From CAYRCU01 sp964422865 (lineage in GTDB: Bacteria; Patescibacteriota; Microgenomatia; UBA8517): a stretch of 63,669 nucleotides of DNA. Below, in pieces: positions 24,879 through 33,641 of the stretch. Made by a program: the position numbers and the translations under genes. Positions within the stretch are counted from its first letter, which is position 1; every line of letters begins with the position of its first letter. The stretch spans positions 1 to 63,669 of the forward strand of contig CAYRCU010000003.1 of NCBI GenBank assembly GCA_964422865.1, written 5' to 3'. Below the pieces are notes generated by a model. The model had not been told where the DNA came from. It saw only the letters and a list, made by a program, of their open reading frames with translations, and did not search any database.

Positions 24879-25745
24879 ATGTATCCTGACAATCTGTCCC
24901 CGCGTGAAAAAGAAGAAGAGTTTAATAAAAAAATAATCAGAGATTATCTTAAGTATGGTTCAGTCGATGAGGTTTTCAGGCGAAACCGCTACACCCTCCC
25001 AACATCGCACGCCAGCTTTCATCGTCTGCTGGACAAGTGGGGGATAGTAAAAGCCGCAGGTCCAAACACAAGAATCTCGGAAGTAGTTGCCTTCATGGAG
25101 CATCTTGCCCTAGAGAAAATTCCACTTGAAACTCTCTACAGAAAACTTCCCCCGAGCTTTAAAACCTCAAAAGTAACCCTCCACAGGGTCTTAAGTTATG
25201 TTAAAAAAGGAGTTACCCGCCGCGGTGCCACAGCACTTGTTATCACGCCGGAGGATGACGCGTTTTCAGTTTTAACAGGAAACGATGTTTCTACTCCGCG
25301 TCTTGAATTTGGGAAACCATTTGGCTCCGTCTCGCTCCCCATGGGTTTTTCCAAAAAAACCGAATCCTCTCAAACCTCCATAAAACGCCTTCTCCAAAGA
25401 GAAGTATTTACAGATCTTACGATAAAAAAACAATTTCCAGAAGAAATACTGTCAACCGTACACACCCCGTTTATGCATTTTCATATAGCCGATATTAAAG
25501 TTTCGGTTTTTCACCTCACTCTTCCGGAAAAACTTTGCGCCCAAACCACAAGCCAAATTCTAAAAGACCTAAGATTTTCTCCCTTAGAGGAAGTATTAAA
25601 AAAAACCAATCTTCGTGCAGGAATCACCGAAATTGTAAACTGCTACGCAAAAGTTTTAGAAGAAAACAACCCCGCAAGTCTTCCGGTTACAGAAACCTCT
25701 CCTATTAATCTCGCTCTGGCCCTCGACCCCTGGATCCGTACTTAG
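24879..25745 (+). CDS. Putative DNA-binding protein with duplicated helix-turn-helix N-terminus
   Basis: In this 288-residue protein the first ~110 residues contain two similar helix-turn-helix-like units. One is around YGSVDEVFRRNRYTLPTSH-FHRLLDKWG, the other around KIPLETLYRKLPPSF-VTLHRVLSYV. The remaining ~170 residues are alpha/beta with no family I recognise; a NUDIX-like or ligand-binding domain is possible. It is a single gene with its own leaderless promoter and might regulate the glycosylation genes on either side (inference from location only). Confidence 0.55.
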   Translation: MYPDNLSPREKEEEFNKKIIRDYLKYGSVDEVFRRNRYTLPTSHASFHRLLDKWGIVKAAGPNTRISEVVAFMEHLALEKIPLETLYRKLPPSFKTSKVTLHRVLSYVKKGVTRRGATALVITPEDDAFSVLTGNDVSTPRLEFGKPFGSVSLPMGFSKKTESSQTSIKRLLQREVFTDLTIKKQFPEEILSTVHTPFMHFHIADIKVSVFHLTLPEKLCAQTTSQILKDLRFSPLEEVLKKTNLRAGITEIVNCYAKVLEENNPASLPVTETSPINLALALDPWIRT

Positions 25746-25968
25746 TTTCACCATCAAAGTACGGAAAGGTAAAACTTCCATCCTTTTGCAATTCATATAT
25801 CCTCTTATCTGAATTTTGTACACCTCCCGTCGGAAGCACAGTTCTCTTCTCGCTAGACACACCGGGATTTGCAGTAATTATTCGAGCATTTACCTCAGTG
25901 GCAAACAACCTCGCCCTAGCAAGTTTCAATCTCCAGATATCCGCTCTTCCACCAGCTCTTTCACCCAT
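25705..25968 (-). CDS. Small hypothetical protein, convergent with the HTH gene
   Basis: This 87-residue candidate begins MGERAGGRADIW, is rich in Arg and Gly, and shows no membrane helix or known motif. Two points favour a real gene. A -10-like TATATT (25976-25981) lies exactly 7 bases before the ATG, as at other leaderless genes here. The frame is also open through otherwise empty sequence. Against it: the last 41 bases overlap the HTH gene's 3' end, and no homology is recognised. The remaining gap 25982-26018 holds its promoter. Confidence 0.45.
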   Translation of the reverse strand: MGERAGGRADIWRLKLARARLFATEVNARIITANPGVSSEKRTVLPTGGVQNSDKRIYELQKDGSFTFPYFDGETKYGSRGRGPERD

Positions 25969-26018
25969 ACCGGGAAATATACACCAACTACGCTCTCAAG
26001 CTCTCTCAACCTTCAAAA

Positions 26019-27176
26019 CTACAAAAACACACTCCAATCGCTAATAGGCATTACATTCCTGCTTATAAATGCCAAAGAAAAAAGATAAATCGGAACCACG
26101 ATAACCGCAAATGCTATTTTAAACTCGCGCTTTACCAGAAAATCACTGAAAGCAACATACAAAAAAGGAATAATAGGTAGGCTGTATCGCATTAAATCTC
26201 TATGGCTGACAAATAGGGTAGAGAAGTAAAACACTCCCACAAACCAGGCAAAATTGTAATATTTTTTTTCTATAAGCTTTACAAGTCCCAAAGCACCGAT
26301 CAAATAAATAAAGATTATTTCCTCCAGCCAGTGTGTATCTACCCATGCAGACGAATAATTAAAAATCTGAAATGGAGGGAAGAAAATGTGAATATTGTCC
26401 CCACTATTAAAATATGCCCAGAAGCTCCCAAACGCCTGTCCATAAAAAATAAATACTCCCAAAAGAGCCAGCGGAATCAACAAAATCGGATAGCTTGCAA
26501 ATTTAATTTCTTTTAACCATTTCTTACTGCTCTTCTCCGCAATACGTTTAAGCTCAGGAACCCAAAATGAAAGTGCAAGTGCCGCAAAAAGAAGTATTCC
26601 CGGAGATTTTGTTAGCTGTGCCAGGGCTCCCCAAAAGCCTGCCTTCCAGTACTTTTTATCATTAAAGTAATAGACACTGGCTATCACACTTCCCACAAAA
26701 AGAGGCTCGGGTGATCCGACAGATCTAACAATAAGCCACCTGGCAGGAAAAATCGAGAACATCAAGACAAGCCATAAAACCTCATCCTTTTTGACGTATT
26801 TGGAAATTAACCTGTAAAAGAAATAAATTGCGAATAGAGAAGTTAGAAGAGAAAGTATTAGTATCGCATAGGCTGAGTTAGTTGCGATATTTAAAACTCG
26901 AATTAAAAGCGGATAAAGAGGAAAATGTGCCGCATAATATTCAACAGGCAGATCAAACGAGAAATTTGCCTTTATCAGGGTCGTGTTATAAAGAGTCTTT
27001 GCAACAACAACATACAAAGGCCCGTCATAATTAGACACAATGGTTGCCATTCCATTGCCCGGTAGGGGAATCTTCCAAAACTCAGGAAGTCTCAAAAAAA
27101 AAGGAAGCCAAATCAAAACTACAGGAACTACGGCCAAGATTACCAGAGCAAGAAAAATTTTGGGGCCTTTCTCCAT
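26019..27176 (-). CDS. PIG-V-like GT-C mannosyltransferase
   Basis: The 385 residues have about 9-10 membrane helices. The first loop has SNYDGPLYVVVAK with D51, then HFPLYPLLIR, then GSPEPLFVG and LTKSPG in later segments. This pattern resembles PIG-V-type enzymes that use polyprenyl-phosphate mannose. There is no long C-terminal soluble domain. I chose the ATG at 27176 over an extension to 27230, because TATAAT lies 10 bases upstream of it on the minus strand. It is transcribed divergently from the GT2 gene at 27247, which could supply its donor. Confidence 0.75.
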   Translation of the reverse strand: MEKGPKIFLALVILAVVPVVLIWLPFFLRLPEFWKIPLPGNGMATIVSNYDGPLYVVVAKTLYNTTLIKANFSFDLPVEYYAAHFPLYPLLIRVLNIATNSAYAILILSLLTSLFAIYFFYRLISKYVKKDEVLWLVLMFSIFPARWLIVRSVGSPEPLFVGSVIASVYYFNDKKYWKAGFWGALAQLTKSPGILLFAALALSFWVPELKRIAEKSSKKWLKEIKFASYPILLIPLALLGVFIFYGQAFGSFWAYFNSGDNIHIFFPPFQIFNYSSAWVDTHWLEEIIFIYLIGALGLVKLIEKKYYNFAWFVGVFYFSTLFVSHRDLMRYSLPIIPFLYVAFSDFLVKREFKIAFAVIVVPIYLFSLAFISRNVMPISDWSVFL

Positions 27177-27186
27177 ATGAATCCAT

Positions 27187-27192
27187 ATTATA
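27187..27192 (-). promoter_or_regulatory. -10 box of the PIG-V-like gene
   Basis: On the minus strand, a perfect TATAAT lies 10 bases before the ATG at 27176. It is back-to-back with the promoter at 27232-27240. Confidence 0.5.
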
Positions 27193-27231
27193 TCTTTAGA
27201 AGATAAATACTCAAGTCTTGTGGTGAACATA

Positions 27232-27240
27232 TGTTAAACT
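27232..27240 (+). promoter_or_regulatory. Extended -10 promoter of GT2 gene, leaderless
   Basis: TGTTAAACT (extended -10 form) ends 6 bases before the ATG at 27247, with no Shine-Dalgarno sequence. Confidence 0.45.
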
Positions 27241-27246
27241 TTCTCT

Positions 27247-27963
27247 ATGCCAAAGCTAATCTCTGAGCTTTCGGTTTTCTTTCCTTCCTACAACGAAGAA
27301 GAAAACATAGAAACCACGGTAAATAAGGCAAAAGATGTCCTCGAAAAGGTTGCAGACAAGTGGGAAATAATAATTGTTAACGACGGCTCCAAAGACAGAA
27401 CAGCAAAGATAGCAAACCATCTGTCAAAAGCAGATAAAAGGATAAAAGTAATCCACCACAAGCTTAATAGAGGTTACGGTGGGGCATTTAAAAGCGGCCT
27501 CTTTGGGGCTAAATATGCTTGGATCGCATTCACCGATGCGGATGGACAGTTCGATTTCTCGGAAATCACAAATTTTATTGAAGAACAAAAAAAGACCGAC
27601 GCAGACCTTGTGATCGGATACTACAAAAAGCGGAGAGTTTCAAATTCAATAATAATAACCTCTAAAATATGGGAAGCTTTGATATTTATACTTTTCGGAC
27701 TAAAGGTACGCGATATTGACTGTGGCTTCAAGCTTATAAGAAAAGAAGTTCCCGACAAATTAAAAAAGCTCGAAAGCGAGCGCGGAGCATTTATTAATAG
27801 CGAATTTTTAATCAAGGCTAAAAAAAGCGGCTTTAAAATAGTTGAAATTCCGGTTACACATTATCCCAGAGCGGGCGGCACCCCCACAGGAAGAAACCTG
27901 AATGTTATTGTACAAAGTTTCAAAGACCTCTTTTCTCTATATCAAAATCTAAAAGTATCTTAA
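27247..27963 (+). CDS. GT2 family glycosyltransferase (DPM1/ALG5-like)
   Basis: The 238 residues form a single GT-A domain with FPSYNEEENIE, VNDGSKDRT at 45-53, RGYGGAFKSG, metal-binding DADGQFD at 97-103, and CGFKLIRKEV. There is no membrane helix or GtrA domain. It probably transfers a sugar from a nucleotide to polyprenyl phosphate for the neighbouring GT-C enzymes. It starts with ATG 6 bases after an extended -10. Confidence 0.85.
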   Translation: MPKLISELSVFFPSYNEEENIETTVNKAKDVLEKVADKWEIIIVNDGSKDRTAKIANHLSKADKRIKVIHHKLNRGYGGAFKSGLFGAKYAWIAFTDADGQFDFSEITNFIEEQKKTDADLVIGYYKKRRVSNSIIITSKIWEALIFILFGLKVRDIDCGFKLIRKEVPDKLKKLESERGAFINSEFLIKAKKSGFKIVEIPVTHYPRAGGTPTGRNLNVIVQSFKDLFSLYQNLKVS

Positions 27964-27998
27964 AGCAATATTTTGATGTGTCATTCTGATTAAATGCC

Positions 27999-29534
27999 AT
28001 GGCAAAAGTTAAAGAAATAAAGACTTGGGTTCAAAAAAACAAAAAGGAAGTTTTCTTTCTTCTATTTGTTCTTCTTGTAGGTTCCTTTTTTCGCCTTTAT
28101 CGTATAGGCGAATACATGACTTTTTTAGGAGACGAAGGACGCGACGCAATCATTGTCAGACGTCTCCTTGTGGACTTTGACCCCATCCTGATAGGTCCGG
28201 GCACTTCCATCGGAAATATGTATTTAGGCCCGCTCTATTACTATCTAATAGCGCCATTTCTTTTGCTTTTCAATTTTTCCCCCGTCGGCCCCTCAATTAT
28301 GGTGGCGCTGATTGGGGTACTCACAATTGGGCTTGTGTGGTGGATGGCAAGAGAGTGGTTTGGTAAAGAATCCGCAATCCTCGTTAGTTTTTTGTATGCA
28401 ATTGCCCCCACAATCATTATCTTCTCTCGATCTTCATGGAATCCCAATATAATGCCCTTCTTTGCACTTCTTGCAATATATTCTCTTTGGAATGTTTGGC
28501 AGAAGCAAAAGTTCATGTGGCTCCTGCTCTTGGCTGTTTCATTTGCTTTTGTTTTAAACTCTCATTATCTCGGGCTGCTGCTTGGCTTGCCCATGGCCTT
28601 CTTCTGGTTTTTAACAGCGCTTTCCCGCTTCAAAAGCAAAAAGCCCTTAAAGAGTTTTTATTATCATTCGATTTTGGCCTTAGCAGTTTTTATTTTTCTT
28701 ATGTCACCCCTTCTTATTTTTGATATCAGACATAATTGGATCAACTTTTTAGCTATAGAAAAGTTTTTTACCGAGCGCCAAACTACAATTTCCGCTCGCC
28801 CATGGAACGCGCTTCCGGAAGCCCTTCCTCTGTGGCAGCTTTTTACAACAAGAATTCTAGCCGGTAGAAACGAAACTCTAGGTAATTGGACAGCACTCGC
28901 TCTCCTCTCAAGCTTATTTATCTATTTCAAGTTTCCCCGAAAACAGCAAAAGGCAACTTCACTTATCTTCGTGTGGCTCGGGTCTGCAATTATCGGACTG
29001 GGAGTTTACAAACAACACATCTATGACCACTATTTTGGCTTCTTTTTTCCGGCAATGTTTCTTCTTCTGGCAGCTATCTTCCAATATCTTTTGGATAACT
29101 ATAATATTCGCGGCAAATGGCTTGTCACTTTCTCCATGCTTTTTTTGAGTTTCTATAATCTCCGTGAATCTCCTCTCAATAGCCCTCCCGCCCGCCAAAT
29201 GCAGCGTGCTGTTGCAGTAGCTCAAAAAATAAAAGCCGAAGCGGGGGATGATAAATTTAATCTTGCCGTGATTGCAGATAGAAACTACGAAGACGGTTAT
29301 CAATACTTCTTGGAAAAATGGAACACAAACGTAGTGGATATCGATCCTCTAAATTATGAAAAGACACTGGCAGAAAATCTTTTTGTGGTTTGCGAAAAAC
29401 TTCCCGAGGATTGTGATCCAACGCACTCCGCCAAGGCTGAAGTTGCAAACTTCGGCTGGAGCAAAGTGGAGGAAAAATGGAACGTTCAAGGTACAACAAT
29501 TTTCAAACTGGTTCACACGAAAAAAGATGAGTGA
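27999..29534 (+). CDS. GT-C membrane glycosyltransferase (GT39-like), DE form
   Basis: The 511 residues have about 11 membrane helices. The first loop reads TFLGDEGRDA with D45-E46, followed by the segment MYLGPLYYYLIAPFLL shared with the paralogues at 30543, 32062 and 50596. The C-terminal ~110 residues are an outside domain. This copy keeps Glu after Asp, whereas the three paralogues have Gln. It overlaps the PHP gene downstream by 8 bases. Confidence 0.82.
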   Translation: MAKVKEIKTWVQKNKKEVFFLLFVLLVGSFFRLYRIGEYMTFLGDEGRDAIIVRRLLVDFDPILIGPGTSIGNMYLGPLYYYLIAPFLLLFNFSPVGPSIMVALIGVLTIGLVWWMAREWFGKESAILVSFLYAIAPTIIIFSRSSWNPNIMPFFALLAIYSLWNVWQKQKFMWLLLLAVSFAFVLNSHYLGLLLGLPMAFFWFLTALSRFKSKKPLKSFYYHSILALAVFIFLMSPLLIFDIRHNWINFLAIEKFFTERQTTISARPWNALPEALPLWQLFTTRILAGRNETLGNWTALALLSSLFIYFKFPRKQQKATSLIFVWLGSAIIGLGVYKQHIYDHYFGFFFPAMFLLLAAIFQYLLDNYNIRGKWLVTFSMLFLSFYNLRESPLNSPPARQMQRAVAVAQKIKAEAGDDKFNLAVIADRNYEDGYQYFLEKWNTNVVDIDPLNYEKTLAENLFVVCEKLPEDCDPTHSAKAEVANFGWSKVEEKWNVQGTTIFKLVHTKKDE

Positions 29535-30543
29535 TAAATACCAAACTCTTCATGCTCACACGACAACTTCCAACGGAAAACTTTCTCATTTTGAGGTTCT
29601 AGACATCTGTGCAAAATACAATATCGGAGTCGTGGCATTTACGGATCACGATTCTCTTCCAACCAAAAAGACAATCGATAGTTTAAAAAAAACACAACAC
29701 GAAACAAACTGGATTATCGGTATTGAAATCTCATCCGAGTGGCCCACCGACATCGGAAGTGGAGCCACAAGCGGCCTACATATTGTTGGCCTATTTGTAG
29801 ATCCCTTCAATAAATCTCTATTAAAACACTGCAAGTTGGCCCAAGAAGCAAGAGTTGTAAGAATGCAAAGGATAGTCAAAAACCTCCAGAGCATCGGATT
29901 TGATATTTCAGAAAATGATTGCCTTAAAGCCTCAGGAGGTGAAGCAGTCGGAAGACCACATATTGTAGAGGCCTTAAAATCCAAGCAAAGTAATCTGCAA
30001 GTCATAGAAAACCTCAGGCTAAAAATGAAAAATGATTCTGAAAACAACTTAAAAATTAAACAAAAATATGAAGAAATGATGAGGGACGGAGAGTATCAAT
30101 ATCCCTATACACTATTTTTGAGTGAAAACTCTTACATTCCGGAAATTTATGTTAATTATCAATATCACTCCGATATGGACAAAAGCGTCTCTCTAATCAG
30201 AAACGCAGGTGGAGTAGCTGTGCTTGCTCATTGGTTTACATGCATAAAAAAACTAAACGAGGAAATTCTTGACAAAGTGTTACTCGAAAATAGGTTAGAT
30301 GGAGTGGAAACGGTCTATGGATTAGGGGTCAAAGAACTTGATATTAAAAGCCAACAGAAAATATTAAAAAAACTTGTCAAGAAGCACGGCAAAATTGAAA
30401 GTGGCGGCGCAGACGCACATTCTCAAGAAGACTTTGAGTTGTTTTCAAAAGAAGGTTGGTACTCTAAGCGAACGATTGGTATGGTTGAGAAAATAATGGA
30501 AAAAACAAAAGTAGACACTACTTGGAGCTCATTTGCTAACTGA
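29527..30543 (+). CDS. PHP-domain phosphoesterase
   Basis: The 338 residues begin with the PHP metal-site motif LHAHTTTSNG, then FTDHDS, IGIEISSEW, AVLAHWF and GADAHSQED at the C-terminal part, all matching the His/Asp metal ligands of PHP phosphoesterases (as in RNase AM/YciV, histidinol phosphatase or DNA polymerase III PHP domains). There is a long insertion (about 120-220) with charged helices. The ATG at 29527 is chosen over a start inside the GT-C gene. It sits between two GT-C genes with overlaps on both sides, so a role in removing a phosphate from a glycan intermediate is possible but unproven. Confidence 0.8.
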   Translation: MSDKYQTLHAHTTTSNGKLSHFEVLDICAKYNIGVVAFTDHDSLPTKKTIDSLKKTQHETNWIIGIEISSEWPTDIGSGATSGLHIVGLFVDPFNKSLLKHCKLAQEARVVRMQRIVKNLQSIGFDISENDCLKASGGEAVGRPHIVEALKSKQSNLQVIENLRLKMKNDSENNLKIKQKYEEMMRDGEYQYPYTLFLSENSYIPEIYVNYQYHSDMDKSVSLIRNAGGVAVLAHWFTCIKKLNEEILDKVLLENRLDGVETVYGLGVKELDIKSQQKILKKLVKKHGKIESGGADAHSQEDFELFSKEGWYSKRTIGMVEKIMEKTKVDTTWSSFAN

Positions 30544-32075
30544 TGAAAAAAATACTTGAAAAGCACAAAAAAGATTTCAAAAAAGAAATCCTCACACACA
30601 AATTCATATACACACTTCTTTTTTTAATTCTCTCCCTCAGCTTTTTTGTCCGTATTTATCGCGTTGGCACGATTCTTGGTTTTTACTTTGATCAAGGAAG
30701 GGACGCCCTTGTTATCTGGGACCTTTGGCACAAAGGTAAGTTGTTTTTGGTAGGCCCAACAACAGGAATTGCCGGGATCTTCAGAGGACCATTCTACTAC
30801 TATTTAATTGCCCCCTTCTACCTCCTTGGTGGAGGAAACCCAATTTACCCCTCCATCTTTCTTGCCTTCACCTCGGTTATGGCCATTGCCCTCCTTTATT
30901 ATCTGGGGCTAAAAATCCAAGACCATGAAACAGGAATTCTCGCGGCAATCATCGCAGGAGGATCTTTTTATATAATCATGGCAAGCCGCTGGCTCTCAAA
31001 TCCCACCCCAATGCTTCTCTTGAGTATGTTGCTTCTTTGGATGATGATACTGGTCACAGAAGGCAAGCGCTGGGCATGGGTGCTCGTAGCATTCATTTCA
31101 GGTTTATCTCTCTTTCATTTTGGGTCCTCCGGGGAATTTTTCTATTTTCCTGCAATTGCTGTTTTCATGCTCTGGCAAAAGAGTCACTTCCCCACAAAAA
31201 AACTTCTTTTGCTTTCAATTTTAGCCTTCCTTTTTTCAGCCTCCCCTCTGATTCTTTTTGACATGCGTCACAACGGGATCCTAACGGGGAACATAAAAAA
31301 ATTTCTTTTTGAAGAGGAAAGTTTCAAGGTATCCTTTTGGGAGGTCGTAAAGCTAAGAATTAACTTCTACTATGATGTCTTCACAAATAAAATTTTCCAT
31401 GGGCGCTACCTTCGCGAGCAAAGAATTCTCGCCGCAGTTGCCGTTTCCTTCCTATTCTTCCTGCCCAAATTTCTCAAAGACACTAAAACAAAAATCGTGC
31501 TCCTTCTGCTTCTTTCACCCATGATTGGCCTTCTCTTTTTCCAAGGGAACTATGGAAACATATATGACTACTACATGACCGGCTACTACCTGATTTTTAT
31601 TCTTATGTTTTCACTTGTTTTAGGTAAACTTTGGAAATTCCTCCCGGGAAAACTGTTTGTCTTATACTTTCTTTACGTTTTCATTGCAGTAAACTTTGAT
31701 GTCGTCAGATACAAAACCATGGATAATGTTGATGGCCCGAACTCCATTGCCTTAAGAAACGAACTTCAGGCGGTCAATTGGGTATTCAAAGATGCCGCCG
31801 GAACCCCTTTTAGCGTTGATGTATACGTCCCCCCGGTTATTCCCTATGCCTATGATTACCTTTTTACCTGGCTGGGAAATACAAAGTACAAAAATCCCCC
31901 AAGCACGGATCCCATTGACCCCCTCTACACCATTTATGAGCAAGATCCGCCGCACCCGGAGCGCCTTGAAGCCTGGCTCAAACGCCAAGAGGGGATAGGA
32001 ACAGTGGAAAAAGAAACCCGTTTTGGAGGAATAACTGTTCAGAAAAGGCAAAGAATACAAAATGAAAAGAATTAA
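30543..32075 (+). CDS. GT-C membrane glycosyltransferase (GT39-like), DQ form
   Basis: The 510 residues have about 11 membrane helices and an outside C-terminal domain (about 395-510). The first loop reads GFYFDQGRDALV with D50-Q51: the acidic residue that usually follows Asp is Gln. FRGPFYYYLIAPFYLLGGGNP matches the sister genes. The ATG overlaps the PHP gene's TGA (TGATG). Whether Gln still supports transfer is open; the Asp, the likely base, is kept. Confidence 0.82.
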   Translation: MKKILEKHKKDFKKEILTHKFIYTLLFLILSLSFFVRIYRVGTILGFYFDQGRDALVIWDLWHKGKLFLVGPTTGIAGIFRGPFYYYLIAPFYLLGGGNPIYPSIFLAFTSVMAIALLYYLGLKIQDHETGILAAIIAGGSFYIIMASRWLSNPTPMLLLSMLLLWMMILVTEGKRWAWVLVAFISGLSLFHFGSSGEFFYFPAIAVFMLWQKSHFPTKKLLLLSILAFLFSASPLILFDMRHNGILTGNIKKFLFEEESFKVSFWEVVKLRINFYYDVFTNKIFHGRYLREQRILAAVAVSFLFFLPKFLKDTKTKIVLLLLLSPMIGLLFFQGNYGNIYDYYMTGYYLIFILMFSLVLGKLWKFLPGKLFVLYFLYVFIAVNFDVVRYKTMDNVDGPNSIALRNELQAVNWVFKDAAGTPFSVDVYVPPVIPYAYDYLFTWLGNTKYKNPPSTDPIDPLYTIYEQDPPHPERLEAWLKRQEGIGTVEKETRFGGITVQKRQRIQNEKN

Positions 32076-33543
32076 TGTCAAAGCTCTTTTAAAGAAAAAT
32101 TGGCAGCTGATCTTAATAATACTTTTGAGCCTTTTGATGCGTTCCTACAAACACACGGAACTTTTTATGTACTCTCACGATCAGGATCTGTCGGCCTGGT
32201 TTGTTCAGGACATCTTAAGCAACAGAGACTTTCGCCTCATTGGCCAGGAAACTTCCTCGCCGGGTGTTTTCATCGGCCCACTCTATTACTATCTTTTAAT
32301 TCCTTTCTATCTTCTTTTCAGTCTAAATCCGATTGGCGGACTTTATCTCTCCATGGCTCTCGGTGTCACAGCGACACTAAGCTTCTACTTAGTTTTCACA
32401 AAAATCTTTAACAAAAACATTGGCTTAATCGCTTCAACAATCCATGCCTCATCTTTCATCATTTTCATGACCGAGCGGGAAGTAGTTCCAACTGTACCGG
32501 CCTTTCTTTGGACCGCCTGGTTTCTTTACGCCATTTTTCAAATTCTAAAAGGAAAACAAAAGACAGGATTCGTTCTCTCTGGGCTCCTCATCGGCCTTAT
32601 CTGGAATATAAATCTTGCATTTTTTATTCTCACACCTCTTGTTCTCATTTCATTCGTTCTTTCAAAAAAGAGTCTAAAACTAAAGCCAGCCATCGCAGGA
32701 ATACTAAGTACCATTATTTCCGCCTCACCACTAATTCTTTTTGAGCTTCGAAACAATTTATCTCAAACCAGAGCAATCTTTTCCTCACTCTCAAAATCCG
32801 AAGATCTCGCCGCAAGCAAACTTGCAAAGCTGGATCGGGTCATGCAGCTGGTTTTCAAAAACGTAGACAATCTCCTCTGGGGTAATACCATTCCGGTACC
32901 AAACAAATGGGCGCTGTATCTTCTCGTAATTATCCTTCTTATTCTAATTTTCAAAAAAATTCTCACAAGAAATCAAACAATTATCGTTACTTATTGGCTG
33001 TTGATCTACATAATCTTTTTTACACTAAACTCTATAAACCCCTCCGAATATTACTTCAACGGCATGACAATTATTTGGATTCTTGTTCTCAGTCTAGGAC
33101 TTTTCCACCTCTCGAAATTTCAAAAAAAACTCTCGATCACTCTTTTGGCATTATTTGTTGTAATCAATATCCACAGGCTCCTCACTCTCCCCATAAATGA
33201 AAGCGGATACCTTCAAAGAAACCAACTTGTGGCTCACATCAAAAAAGACTCACAAGATCATGGTTATCCCTGCATTTCAGTCTCATACATAACAAAACCG
33301 GGATTTGATATGGGTTATAGATATCTTTTCAAGCTCCAAAATATGCACGTAAATAAGCCCAGAAGCGGCAGCCCCGTTTACACCATCGTTTTCCCTCACT
33401 CCATGGTGGATCGTTTGGATAAAACATTCGGAGCACTTGGGCTCATCTACCCGGATTACGACAGATACACCCCGGAAGAAATCAAAACAAGTTGTTCAGG
33501 GGAAAACTCAAATCTTACGGATCCGCTTTTCGGTTACAATTGA
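32062..33543 (+). CDS. GT-C membrane glycosyltransferase (GT39-like), DQ form
   Basis: The 493 residues have about 11 membrane helices. The first loop is MYSHDQDLSAWF with D40-Q41, and FIGPLYYYLLIPFYLL follows. The C-terminal outside domain is shorter (about 90 residues) than in the sister genes. It overlaps the preceding paralogue by 14 bases. Its final codons and stop are the start of a 25-bp tandem repeat, so the 3' end has been duplicated. Confidence 0.82.
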   Translation: MKRINVKALLKKNWQLILIILLSLLMRSYKHTELFMYSHDQDLSAWFVQDILSNRDFRLIGQETSSPGVFIGPLYYYLLIPFYLLFSLNPIGGLYLSMALGVTATLSFYLVFTKIFNKNIGLIASTIHASSFIIFMTEREVVPTVPAFLWTAWFLYAIFQILKGKQKTGFVLSGLLIGLIWNINLAFFILTPLVLISFVLSKKSLKLKPAIAGILSTIISASPLILFELRNNLSQTRAIFSSLSKSEDLAASKLAKLDRVMQLVFKNVDNLLWGNTIPVPNKWALYLLVIILLILIFKKILTRNQTIIVTYWLLIYIIFFTLNSINPSEYYFNGMTIIWILVLSLGLFHLSKFQKKLSITLLALFVVINIHRLLTLPINESGYLQRNQLVAHIKKDSQDHGYPCISVSYITKPGFDMGYRYLFKLQNMHVNKPRSGSPVYTIVFPHSMVDRLDKTFGALGLIYPDYDRYTPEEIKTSCSGENSNLTDPLFGYN

Positions 33544-33605
33544 AAATTGCAGCGAATAGCACAATTGAAAATTGCAGCGAATAGCACAATTGAAAATTGC
33601 AGCGA
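33536..33605. repeat. 25-bp direct tandem repeat, 2.8 copies
   Basis: Exact 25-bp units lie at 33536-33560 and 33561-33585, and a 20-bp partial copy at 33586-33605. The first unit contains the stop codon of the GT-C gene (33541-33543), so each copy brings another TGA in a shifting frame. The partial copy ends just before a -10-like TATACT (33611-33616). There are no spacers, so it is not a CRISPR array. Confidence 0.92.
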
Positions 33606-33641
33606 TCGGCTATACTAAATAGTAGTAGAATTATCTTTCCA

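Noticed and set aside
29646..30047. 133-residue minus-strand frame
   Set aside because: It is antisense to the PHP gene and lacks a start signal.
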